Below are positions 1-10,571 of a DNA stretch of 64,000 nucleotides, one piece after another. Every line of letters begins with the position of its first letter. The stretch's first letter is position 1. The position numbers and the translations under genes were made by a program. The stretch comes from Neocallimastix lanati (nom. inval.) (Eukaryota; Neocallimastigomycota; Neocallimastigomycetes; Neocallimastigales; Neocallimastigaceae). A model generated the notes under the pieces. That model saw only the letters and a program-made list of their open reading frames with translations. It made no database searches and was not told where the DNA came from. The stretch lies in NCBI GenBank assembly GCA_016946835.1, contig JACVTC010000034.1, positions 64,001 through 128,000 of the forward strand, read 5' to 3'.

Positions 1-215
1 AATGTTGTTCCCTCTCACCAACTTTATTTAACTTGGTCATTAAAATCATTATTAGTAATAAATGTTGTTGCGGAGGACTCTCTTGTACAATTGTATTATG
101 TGCTCCAATAGGATCTAAATCAATAATATCTTTATCATTTCCACCAAGAAGGAAGTTATATAATTGGTATCATGACATATATATATATTTACACACTCGT
201 TATTCAAAAAATTAC
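1..215 (+). pseudogene. LINE-type reverse transcriptase relic, copy A (5' cut)
   Basis: The first bases match the segment that in copies B and C encodes the non-LTR reverse-transcriptase motif ending in CSLSPTLFNLVIK. Only the part from the C-S-L-S-P box onward is in the window. After it, the bases that encode the catalytic A-D-D residues in copy C are missing through a 5-nt deletion, which shifts the frame. The rest is short and stop-ridden. Identification rests on alignment with copies B and C. Confidence 0.6.
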
Positions 216-1489
216 TAGTATTAATACGATTTTCACCATTTGACCTAATCACTTTATTATTGATATAGTATATAAATATGTAAATTTATATATTTTTTAA
301 TGATTTTTAAATCAAAATATTATTATTTTCGAAATTTAATTTAGATAATCATATATATATATATATTGTATTAATAAAACAATTATTATATAATAAATAA
401 TTTTTATATATATAAAAAACATATTTGAATTATATATATTATAAAAAAAATTTTTTTTTTTTTTAACATAAATTATTATTTCATTTTGATCCATTATTAT
501 TTCGAAACAAAACTTTTAAAATATTTCTAATTTTGTATGATGACATGTAGATACTATCTTTATTCTATTACATACTAGAAAATAAAAAAAATATCATAAT
601 ATTTAAAGTTAAATATTCAATTTGAAAATTCAGCTATACTTATAGAAAGAAAACTTATGTATTATTAGTAAGTAAAATAACTCTTGATTAACATTTAAAT
701 AATTTCAATAAAATTTAATATTAAAATATATATATATATTATTTTAATTTTTTAGAAATTTTTAACTTTTAATAAAATTATTTTCTAAAATAACTTATCA
801 AGGAAAAGAAACATCGAAAAATTATTATTTTCAAAAATTCTTTATTTACTTTTTTTTATTTCTTTTTATTTATTTCTATTTTTTATTATTTCAATTTTGA
901 ATTAATTTAAAAAAGAATTAAAAATTAAAAAATAAAAAAATAAAATAACAATAAAAAAATAATAAAAAAATAATAAAAAAATAATTTTATACATAAAATT
1001 ATATGTAGAAATTAATAATTTTTTTTTTTTTTTTTTGTAAATAATTACTTAAATAAAAAAAATTAGAAAAATAATTTTTTTTTATTCTAAGCAATTCAAC
1101 AAATAGAAATTTAAAAGTTATTTTAAGAATAAAATAAAATTTTTATTAAAATGATTTCATATTAAATAGAAGTACCGTAACATTTAATAAGAAATTATTT
1201 TAATAAAAACTTGATTTTAAGAATAAATTCAAAATTTTTATTAAAATGATTTAATATTAAATAGAAGTACAGGAATATTTAATAAGAAATTATTTTGATT
1301 GTGCCTTCTTAATTCCTATTTAAATTGATAATTATTTTAATAATCATTGATCATTAAAATAATTACCAATTCTTAAATTTTAATTTATTAAGTTACTATT
1401 TAAATACTATTTAAATACCATTTAAAAATTATTACAATAGCAACTATTATTAGTGTCCACCTTTTCTGATATTTAAGCTTTTATTTAAC

Positions 1490-2300
1490 TTAGATATTGT
1501 GGTGATGGCACAGGTCACCTGCTTCAAATAATCCACTTCACATTGGGCATACCGAAAGGGCTGATTGTCAATGATCATGATTTCACAATTTGGCCTAACT
1601 AAAGAGAGATCTTTCGTATCAGTTTCATATGTGTTTATTAAACAAAGTGATATGATGCGGCAATCATAACTAATTGGTTGACATCATATATACGACTACA
1701 AAGAAGAAACAGCCATCATCAATGATCAGTCAGCTTTGGAAGCATTTCATCAATATCACATCAATGATATTCAATGACATTGTGTTGGATTTAATTCACT
1801 ACATCATGCCCAATACATCCTAGATTAATTATTCGATAATGATATGGAAAGGGGCAGAAATCGACAACATGGCAATGCGTAATTTATCAGATAATGCAAA
1901 CACATGGTACGGCAACCATGGAGGTTTGAAAGATCCTGATATCATAAAAACGTTTAAATACATCCTTTATTCAAGATTACAGGAATTATCTGGATGGATG
2001 ACGTGATTGCTTACACTTTCAAAGTGTTCTTGCAGAAGTTGTAGCCTTTTATAGAGATGTTTTGACCTGAATGAGACTGGATTCACTATCTAATGAATGT
2101 TCTAAGTAGTCAGATTAATGAACTGGAACATTCTTGATATTTATCACCTGAAAACATTGAACTCGTCGCAACCACATCTTGGAATATCTAATGTTAGGAA
2201 CTACTAACTGTAGCAGATCTTTAAATAATAGTCTTGAAAATAGGAGATATCCATTTTTTAAATAGTATTCATCATTCATATAGCAAGTCTTCTTTGCTTT
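1490..2300 (+). pseudogene. Degenerate LTR-retrotransposon gag-like segment, copy A
   Basis: A stretch with much higher sequence complexity than its surroundings. From about 1858 one frame reads EIDNMAMRNLSDNANTWYGN and continues to about 1995. After a shift the reading resumes as DDVIAYTFKVFLQKL, a stop, PFIEMF, and then SSQINELEHS near 2110-2145. The pattern of A-x-x-x-L followed by A-x-x-W and an alpha-helical downstream part resembles capsid-type Gag of Ty3-like elements (family resemblance, not proven). In-frame TAG and TGA codons and at least one frameshift make it non-functional. The sequence to about 2745 continues with similar complexity but no recognised domain. Confidence 0.45.
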
Positions 2301-3479
2301 ATTCTTAGTTTAATGAATACTTTTTAAAAAAAAAATAATTGGAAATAATATGAGAAAAGAGGAAAAAGAACCTCTAAATTATTCCCATAACGGCATAACT
2401 AGGATCAAGTATATTGTTAATCACTTTCTTGAACCACGGATACAATCCTCCAAGAAGAAACTAAGCTGTTTTACTTTATTTGGTTTACAAACAAGCCCTT
2501 TCCTTGTATAAGCTCTGAAACCCTGAAGGTAAGGAAAATCCTACAGAAACAAAACCTCTTGAGCCTAGGTAGGAATTACTCTAACCCATAAGAGGAAGGA
2601 GAATACCAATAGAAATTCTGACATCATCGGGGTCGAACCAGAAGAATTGTGTTAATAAAGCAATGTCTTAAAAATCAGAAAAACCAGGATAGAAACTGAA
2701 AGTTCAGTATTCACCAAAGGTAGCCTCTTCAGCTATTTTCATAGTTAAACACTAATACAATATTAATTTTAAAATAAAGATTTATTAATTAGTGATTTTT
2801 TATATTTTTATTACTTTTTTCATTTTTTTTTTTTTTTTTTTGAAAGAGATTTCTCTTTCTTTTATATACAAGAAAAAAAAAAATAAAAAAATTTTTTTTT
2901 TTTAATTTAAAATATTATATATTATCAATATAATTATAATAAATCATTTGTAATATAATTTTATTTTTTAATTTATTTTTCATCTATTTTCAAAAAAATA
3001 TTAATGTATAAAGTTTATTATAAGTACTATAGAAAAAAAATAAAAATTATATAATTTATAAATTTATTATATAAATAGTTATTATCAAAATTTCTTTTAA
3101 GAGGTCCTAAAATATTTTCAACTAAATTCTAATAAAAATATAAAAATTTATATTTAATAAATATTTTCAATTAATATTTAATAAAAATTTAAAATTTTAT
3201 ACATAATATATATTTATTTATTTATTACATATTATTTATTTACTTATCAATTAATTAATTATTTATTTATTATTTATTCAATTATTTACTTATTTACTTA
3301 TTTATTTACTTATTATTTATTTATTTATTTATTATTAATTAATTTATTTACCTATCTATTTATTTACTTATTTACTTATTTATTTACTTATAATTTATTT
3401 ATTTATTATTTATTTATTTATTTATTTGTTTATTTTTCTATTTATTTATTTATTTATTATATTAATAATATTCATTTCA

Positions 3480-3870
3480 ATTCCAATTTGTATAATAATA
3501 TTTATATCATTTATAGCAAAAAATGATGATGCTTTACTCTATTTTCTTTTATTTATATTTTTAACAAGTTCAATTAAATAAATTACTATGATTTCTTTTC
3601 CATCTTTATATACATAAAATAATATTATTCCATTATTTTTGAGTTAATCAAAACTAACTCACAATATAATAAATATTTAATTGTATTTTTCTTTCTATTA
3701 AGAAATATATAAATTAATGTCGTTACATTTTAATTATTCATATCTGATTTATGTTAAATTAAATATATGATTAAATGTTCATTTTCTTCTTTACATGCTT
3801 TATGATTTTTATAAATATGTTCTATTTGATTAGTCATTAACATCTTATGAAATTTTATTTTTTTCTTAAG
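3480..3870 (-). pseudogene. Decayed ankyrin-repeat coding segment, copy A
   Basis: Read on the minus strand from about 3850 downward, broken frames give ACKEENEHLIIYLI, then HKSDMNN, then KDGKEIIVIYLIELVKNIN and FFAINDINIIIQIGIEMN. The spacing of A-C-x-x-x-N-E-x-x-I-x-Y-L-I and D/N-x-N motifs is what diverged ankyrin repeats look like, and such proteins are abundant in anaerobic fungi. Stops and frameshifts occur within every repeat. It lies antisense to, and directly upstream of, the reverse-transcriptase relic of copy B. Confidence 0.45.
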
Positions 3871-3904
3871 TGCAATGATTTTATCGAAAGCTTATAACTC
3901 ATTT

Positions 3905-4190
3905 TCTAAAGCTTGAGTAATGGTTGATGGACAATTATCAAGATCATTTAGTATTATTAAAGGTATTCGACAAGGTTGTTCCCTCTCACCAACTTTATTT
4001 AACTTGGTCATTAAAATCAATATTAGTAATAAATGTTGTTGCGGAGGACTCTCTTGCACAATTGTATTATGTGCTCCAATAGGATCTAAATCAATAATAT
4101 CTTTATCATTTCCACCAAGAAGGAAGTTATATAATTGGTATCATGACATATATATATATTTACACACTCGTTATTCAAAAAATTACTAGT
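3905..4190 (+). pseudogene. LINE-type reverse transcriptase relic, copy B
   Basis: An open stretch from 3920 reads MVDGQLSRSFSIIKGIRQGC and continues SLSPTLFNLVIK. The G-I-R-Q-G-C-x-L-S-P-x-L-F-N-x-V box is the classic fingers/palm motif of non-LTR retrotransposon reverse transcriptases. Roughly 25 residues further on, the catalytic A-D-D box should follow. Here 5 nt are missing relative to copy C, the aspartates are gone and the frame is shifted. The fragment of about 89 codons is tiny compared with a full LINE ORF2 (usually around 1,000 residues or more), so this is a dead relic. Confidence 0.75.
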
Positions 4191-5479
4191 ATTAATACGA
4201 TTTTCACTATTTGACTTAATCACTTTATTATTGATATAATATGTAAATATGTAAATTTATATATCTTTTAATGATTTTTAAATCAAAATATTACTATTTT
4301 CAAAATTTAATTTAGATAATCATATATATATATATATATATATATTGTATTAATAAAACAATTATTATATAATAAATAATTTTTATATATATAAATAACA
4401 TATTTATATTATATATATTATAATAAAAATTTTTTTTTTTTAATTAATAACTATTTCGTTTTAATTCATTATTCTTTCGAAACAAATCTTTTTAAATTAT
4501 TTCTAATATTGTATGATGACATGTAGATATTATCTCTATTCTATTACATACTAGAAAATAAAAAAAATATCATAACATGTAAAGTTAAGTATTCAATTTG
4601 AAGATTCAGTCTATACTTATAGAAAGAAAACTTATGTATTATTAGTAATTAAAATAACTCTTGCTTAACATTTAAATAATTTCAATAAAATTGAAATTGA
4701 AATTGAAATTTAATATTAAAAATATATATATATATATATAATATATATATTATTATAATTTTTTAGAAATTTTTAACTTTTAATAAAATTATTTTTCTAA
4801 AATAACTTATCAAGGAAAAGAAACATCGAAAAATTATTATTTTCAAAAATTATTTATTTACTTTTTTTTATTTCTTTTTATTTATTTCTATTTTTTATTA
4901 TTTCAATTTTGAGTTAATTTAAAAAATAATTACAAATTAAAAAATAAAAAAATAAAATAACAATAAAAAAATAATAAAAAAATAATAAAAAAATAATAAT
5001 TTTATACATAAAATTATATGTAGAAATTAATAATTTTTTTTTTTTTTGTAAATAATTACTTAAACAAAAAAAAATTAGAAAAATAATTTTTTTTTATTCT
5101 AAGCAATTCAACAAATAGAAATATAAAAGGTATTAAAATGATTTCATATTAAATAGAAGTACCGTAACATTTAATAAGAAATTATTTTAATAAAAACTTG
5201 ATTTTAAGAATAAATTCAAAATTTTTATTAAAATGATTTAATATTAAATAGAAGTACAGGAATATTTAATAAGAAATTATTTTGATTGTGCCTTCTTAAT
5301 TCCTATTTAAATTGATAATTATTTTAATAATCATTGATCATTAAAATAATTACCAATTCTTAAATTTTAATTTATTAAGTTACTATTTAAATACTATTTA
5401 AATACTATTTAAAAATTATTACAATAGCAACTATTATTAGTGTCCACCTTTTCTGATATTTAAGCTTTTATTTAACTTA

Positions 5480-6290
5480 GATATTGTGGTGATGGCACTG
5501 GTCACCTGCTTCAAATAATCTACTTCACATTGGGCATACCGAAAGGGCTGATTGTCAATGATCATGATTTCACAATTTGGCCTAACTGAAGAGAGATCTT
5601 TCGTATCAGTTTCATATGTGTTTATTAAACAAAGTGATATGATGCGGCAATCATAACTAATTGGTTGACATCATATATACGACTACAAAGAAGAAACAGC
5701 CATCATCAATGATCAGTCAGCTTTGGAAGCATTTCATCAATATCACATCAATGATATTCAATGACATTGTGTTGGATTTAATTCACTACATCATTCCCAA
5801 TACATCCTAGATTAATTATTCGATGATGATATGGAAAGGGGTAGAAATCGACAACATGGCAATGCGTAATTTATCAGATAATGCAAACACATAGTACGGC
5901 AACCATGGAGGTTTGAAAGATCTTGATATCATAAAAACGTTTAAATACATCCTTTATTCAAGATTAAAGGAATTATCTAGATGGATGACGTGATTGCTTA
6001 CACTTTCAAAGTGTTCTTGCAGAAGTTGCAGCCTTTTGTAGAGATGTTTTGACCTGAATGAGATTGAAATCACTATCTAATGGATTTCCCAAGTAGTAAG
6101 ATTAATGAACTGGAACATTCTTGATATTTATCACCTGAAAACATTGAACTTGTCGCAACCACATCTTGGAATATTTGATGTTAGGAACTACTTGTTGTAG
6201 TAGATCTTTAAATATTAGTCTTGAAAATAGGAGGTATCCATTTTTTAAATAGTATTCATCATTCATATAGCAAGTCTTCTTTGCTTTATT
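5480..6290 (+). pseudogene. Degenerate LTR-retrotransposon gag-like segment, copy B
   Basis: Counterpart of the gag-like relic at 1490-2300. The two copies differ by scattered, mostly C/T and G/A, substitutions. The conserved W of the A-x-T-W-Y motif is a TAG stop here, whereas copy A keeps TGG. Conversely copy B keeps CAG (FLQKLQPFVEMF, near 6015-6045) where copy A has TAG. Complementary lesions imply that the ancestor of both copies was less damaged than either. The following 6300-6745 stretch is moderately complex and conserved with 2305-2745, but I recognise no domain in it. Confidence 0.45.
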
Positions 6291-7083
6291 CTTAGTTTAA
6301 TGAATACTTTTTAAAAAAAATAATTGGAAGTAATATGAGAAAAGGGGAAAAAGAACCTCTAAACTATTCCCATAACGACGTAATTAGGATCAAGCATCTT
6401 GTTAATAGCCTTCTTGAACCACGGATACAATCCTCCAAGAAGAAACTCAGCTATTTTACTTTATTTGGCTTACAAACAAGCCCTTTCCTTATATAAGCTC
6501 AGAGCCCTTAAGGTAAGGAAAATCTTACAGGAACAAAAACCCCTTGAGTCTAGGTAGGAATTACTCTAACCCATAAGAGGAAGGAGAATACCAATAGAAA
6601 TTCTGACATCATCGGGGTCGAACCAGAAGAATTGTGTTAATAAAGCGATGTCTTAAAAATCAGAAAAACCAGGATAGAAACTGAAAGTTCAGTATTCACC
6701 AAAGGTAGCCTCTTCAGCTATTTTCATAGTTAAACACTAATACAATATTAATTTTAAAATAAAGATTTATTAATTAGTGATTTTTTATATTTTTATTACT
6801 TTTTTCATTTTTTTTTTTTTTTTTTTTTTGAAAGAGATTTCTCTTTCTTTTATATACAAGACATATTTAATAAGAAAAAAAATTATTTTTTTTGATTTTA
6901 AATTTTATATATTATCAATATAATTATAATAAATCATTTGTAATATAATTTTATTTTTTTAATTCATTTTTTAATATTTTTAATTCATATTTAATTAATA
7001 TTTAATTAAAAAATAAAAAATTATTTTCATCTATTTTCAAAAAAATATAAATGAATAAAGTTTATTATATCACTATAGAAAAA

Positions 7084-7244
7084 TTTTTTTTTTTTTTTAT
7101 AGACTGAATTACTATATAGGGAAGACTTTGGTCTTCCCCATATAGTAATATGGGTGTATGATTAACTGCCATACCAGTACGGCGTCGACGCTCTCAACTC
7201 CGAAAATCAATTACGAAGGACTTGATTTTGTGTTGTATTGACCT
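7084..7244 (-). mobile_element. SINE-like retroposon insertion
   Basis: This 161-bp insert is absent from copy A, where the flanks are joined around 3024-3040. It is bounded by 16-bp direct repeats tatcactatagaaaaa at 7068-7083 and 7245-7260, the mark of target-primed insertion. Its left end on the plus strand is a run of 15 T, so the element is oriented on the minus strand with a poly(A) tail. Just inside the tail is a strong stem-loop: arms 7109-7126 and 7131-7148, 18 bp with one mismatch, loop of 4. The body is distinctly richer in G/C than its surroundings and contains a gtcgac core. I cannot assign its 5' part to a tRNA, 5S or other head, and it has no coding capacity. Confidence 0.7.
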
Positions 7245-7789
7245 TATCACTATAGAAAAAAAAAAAATAAAAATTATATAATTTATATATTTATTATAAA
7301 AATAGTTATTATTAAAATTTCTTTTAAGAGGTCCTAAAAATATTTTCAATTAAATTTTAAAAAAAAATTTAAAAAATTCATATTTAAGGGTCCTGGAAAT
7401 ATTTTCAACTAATATTTAATAAAAAATTAAAATTTTATACATAATTTATATATTTATTTATTTATTACATATTATTTATTTACTTACCAATTAATTAATT
7501 ATTTATTTATTTATTATTTATTCAATTATTTCTTATTAATTAATTATTTATTTATTATTTATTTATTTATTTATTTATTTATAATTTATTTACTTATTTA
7601 AAATTTATTTACTTATTTATAATTTATTTACTTATTTAAATTTTATTTATTTATTATTTATTTATTTATTTATTTATTATTTATTTATTTATTTATTATT
7701 TACTTATTTACTTATTTATTATTTATTTATTTATCCTTTTATTTTTCTATTTATTTATTCATTATATTATTTATTTTCAATTCAAGTCC

Positions 7790-8180
7790 AATTTATATAA
7801 TATCATTTATATCATTTATAGCAAAAAATAATGATGTTTTACATCCTCTATTTACTTTTATTTATATTTTTAACAAGTTCAATTTAATAAATTACAATGA
7901 TTTCTTTTCCATCTTTATATACATAACATAATGGTATTCAATTACATTTGAGTTCATCAATATCTAACCTACAATCTAATAAATATTTAACTGTTTTTTT
8001 TTTTTCTATTAAGAAATATATAAATTAATGTTGTTACATTTTTTATTATTCATATCCGCATTTTGTTCAATTCAATATTTGATTAAATGTTCATTTTCAT
8101 CTTTACATGCTTTATGCTTTTTATAAATATGTTCTATTTGATTAGTCATTAACATCTTATGAAATTTTATATTTTTCTTA
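7790..8180 (-). pseudogene. Decayed ankyrin-repeat coding segment, copy B
   Basis: Minus-strand counterpart of 3480-3870. Fragments include ACKDENEHLIKY, then IEQNADMNNK, YLLDCRLDIDELKCN and KDGKEIIVIY. The A-D-M-N element after a hydrophobic helix fits the ankyrin beta-hairpin (usually G-A-D-x-N). Multiple stops and frameshifts are present. Identification is by motif spacing only. Confidence 0.45.
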
Positions 8181-8224
8181 AGTGCTATAATTTTATTGAA
8201 AAGTTATAACTTATTTTCTAAGAC

Positions 8225-8545
8225 TTGAGTAAGGATTGATGGACAATTATCAGAATCATTTAGTATTATGAAAGGTATTCGACAAGGTTGTTCCCTCTCA
8301 CCAACTTTATTTAACTTGGTCAATAAAATCATTATTAGTAATAAACATTGTTATGGAGGTCTCTCTTGCAGATGACAATTGTATTATGTGCTCCAACATA
8401 ATCTCAACTTAATAAATTGTTAAAATTTGCTTGTAGATGTGCTAGAAATAATGAAATACATTTTGATATAAATAAATGTTCAAGTTTTAGTAGTATGAGG
8501 AGAAGTTTCAAGATTGAACAACAAAGTTAGAAAATCATTTTTTCT
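8225..8545 (+). pseudogene. LINE-type reverse transcriptase relic, copy C, with catalytic box
   Basis: Third start of the composite unit. After the same GIRQGCSLSPTLFNLV box this copy keeps SLADDNCIMCSNIIS at about 8362-8406. A-D-D matches the F/Y-A-D-D catalytic motif of the reverse-transcriptase palm. After one stop and a shift it reads LNKLLKFACRCARNNEIHFD and then INKCSSF, the usual palm-to-thumb segment with its N-x-x-K-C element. A few lesions still interrupt it. It is the best preserved of the three copies and shows the others to be deletion derivatives. Downstream of 8545 the sequence is not shared with copies A or B. Confidence 0.75.
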
Positions 8546-8796
8546 CCATAAAAGGATTTCTAAAAAATCCTCATATTCCTATCCCTTATAAGGGAATGCT
8601 ACTTTCTGCTATAGTAATTAACCAAGTTTTAAATTTTTATTATTGTTATTAATATAATTATTATTAATTTTTATTTTTTTTAATAATTTGATATAATTAT
8701 TGAATTTAGAATAAAAATTTTAAATCAATATCATTTAATTTATTTTTTTTTTACATTCCATTGCTTTTAATATTAAATAAAATTTTAACTATTATT

Positions 8797-9276
8797 CTAT
8801 AAACTAGGAACTTCTATTTTCAAATCTATATTATGCTCTAATGAATATTCTATCAATAAAAGAAGAATTTCAATAACTAATTCTGAGGCATCTTATAGAT
8901 CATTCTTATTTATCAATACAATAATTTGATTTTTATTGATATAATCAATTAATAGTTCACACAATTCAAAATTATTACTATGAATAGACTTTAAAAATAG
9001 TTTATAGTTACTCATATTATTTTCATCAAGAGTTAAAATAATATCATTATTATTGAGATAGTAGTCATTTATTATTTATTGTCAAAATTATTTTATTTTT
9101 TTATTTTTTTTTTTTTTTGGCGTAGTCTTTCAATAATATGACTTTTTTTTTTACTATTATTACTAACAATAGCCTTTAGAAGTGGATAATTAGTATTATC
9201 TACATTTCTATCATTCTGAATCAAAATTATTTTATTTTTATTGACATAGTCTATCAATAATATGATTAGGAATTAA
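8797..9276 (-). pseudogene. Ankyrin-repeat protein gene fragment, 3' end
   Basis: Read from about 9268 downward the minus strand gives LLIDYVNKNKIILIQND, then NYPLLKAIVSNN. After a break in a T run near 9100-9118 it gives YLNNNDIILTLDE, then FELCELLIDYINKNQIIVLI. It ends EYSLEHNIDLKIEVPSL before the stop at 8797-8799. The repeating N-Y-P-L-L-x-A-I-x-x-N-N and L-L-I-D-Y-x-N-K-N-x-I-I-L pattern is the diverged ankyrin repeat common in large protein families of anaerobic fungi. One in-frame stop near 8895 and the frameshift indicate a pseudogene. The 5' end is lost at the poly(A) tract starting at 9281. Confidence 0.6.
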
Positions 9277-9319
9277 TTAGAAAAAAAAAAAAAAAAAAAA
9301 AAAAGGATAAGAAAGAACA

Positions 9320-9685
9320 CCTACATTAAATAAATCATATTTTGAGAGGAAAACAGATTCTGATGATGAAAATGAAGACAGTGATTTTTTAACAAAATCT
9401 CCAGTTTTCTTTAGGAAAATTGGCTTTATTCGATAGGATATAGGTAACTGTTTATTTGGTAAATATAAAACTAATTAATCATTCCTATTACTAACAGCTT
9501 TATGTTGATGATATATTAATTACAAGAGAGAATAAAGAAATTTACCCAAAGTTGTTACATGGATAAAACATAAATACAAAGTTTCTATAGATAAAACGGC
9601 AAATAAAATCATTGGAATTAATATAATTAAACCAAATAAGGGCAACAAAATTACAAAAAAAATTAATCACAAAAAGAATCTATTG

Positions 9686-9731
<46 letters not shown>

Positions 9732-10085
9732 AACTAAAATCATAATCATATAAAATAAACAAATAAACAATACTAAAAATAACTTAAAATACCATCTATT
9801 AATTCAAAATTAAAAGATAGAGAAAATAATGAAAAAAAAATTAATAAAGCAAATTATAAAAGATTAATTGGATCCCTAGGATATGTATCAACAAAAAAAA
9901 AAAAAAAAAAAAAAAAAAGACCATCAATAGTATAACATTTACAGTAAATCAAGTGGCAAGATTTTTCTGAGAATCTAACAGTAAGAGAGAAGCTGACTTG
10001 AATACAGATATTCGAAATATATTAAAATATTAAAATTAAATTATCTTAAAAAAAAAGGGCGAAGAACTATTTCATCTGTTATCAC

Positions 10086-10118
<33 letters not shown>

Positions 10119-10219
10119 TTTATAAAAAAGCTATTGAGATATAGATTTCTCTGGTGATGAAATTAAAAAAAAAAAAATTTTTAAAAAAGGCTATTGAGAT
10201 ATAGATTTCGCTAGTGATG

Positions 10220-10272
<53 letters not shown>

Positions 10273-10571
10273 TCCAATTAAGGAAATATCTCTATGGAAA
10301 TATCTTCGAAATTTAGGGAAATTAGTCTCCAATATCATTGAAATCAAAGCGACTCAGAAAAAAAAAAAAAAAAAATTAAAAATAAAAAAATAGAACCTTA
10401 TCCATCATAGAAGCTGAATAGTCAAATTTAATAGAATGGACAAAAAACGAGCTCTATCGATAATAAATAAAAATTATTTAACAAGAATATTAGAATTAAT
10501 ATTAGAGTAGATTGTAAGCCACGTAAGGATATAGCTGAAAATGAAAGCAAAAAAAAAAAAAAAAAAAAAAA
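9320..10571 (+). pseudogene. Ty1/copia-type pol relic (reverse transcriptase to RNase H)
   Basis: The order of motifs follows copia pol. FFRKIGFIR and NCLFGKYKT are near 9409-9470, and YVDDILITRENKEI (the Y-V-D-D catalytic box) is near 9501-9545. WIKHKYKVSIDKTANKIIGI is near 9560-9620, NKANYKRLIGSLGYVST near 9843-9893, and RPSIV at 9919-9935. DIDFASDEI (RNase H aspartates, here in two copies) is near 10125-10226, and TLSIIEAE with NLIEWTKNEL near 10395-10455. Stops and frameshifts are frequent. Seven A tracts of 18-46 nt begin before, interrupt and end the relic (9281, 9686, 9893, 10086, 10225, 10358, 10549). No LTR was found next to it. Coding function is lost. Confidence 0.75.

Larger units (their letters stand above)
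1..3975 (+). repeat. Composite ~4-kb repeat unit, copy A (cut by window start)
   Basis: This block is repeated almost base for base in the next ~4.3 kb. It starts inside the reverse-transcriptase segment and ends just before the next copy of that segment. In order it holds a reverse-transcriptase relic (+), a ~1.2-kb AT-rich spacer with A and T runs, a gag-like relic (+, about 1490-2745 including its tail), (TTTA)n-rich sequence around 3200-3460, and an ankyrin-like relic (-). No frame stays open over a useful length. Differences from copy B are scattered substitutions plus small indels in A/T runs. The window begins inside the unit, so more copies may lie upstream. Confidence 0.85.
3976..8290 (+). 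repeat. Composite ~4-kb repeat unit, copy B
   Basis: Direct repeat of copy A in the same orientation and with the same internal order. It is longer by about 340 bp. Part of this is a 161-bp insertion at 7084-7244 with its target-site duplication, and the rest is expansion of tetranucleotide and A/T tracts around 7450-7780. It is followed at about 8284 by a third start of the unit, which diverges into other sequence after about 8540. The tandem arrangement suggests unequal exchange or segmental duplication of already fused relics, rather than three independent insertions. Confidence 0.85.

Noticed and set aside
2618-2640. tRNA-like T-arm sequence (ggggtcgaacc)
   Set aside because: No acceptor, D or anticodon stems can be folded around it, and it lies within the tandem relic unit.
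10120-10347. Minus-strand open frame of 75 codons rich in F
   Set aside because: It is the antisense of the A tracts in the copia relic; the translation is mostly poly-phenylalanine.
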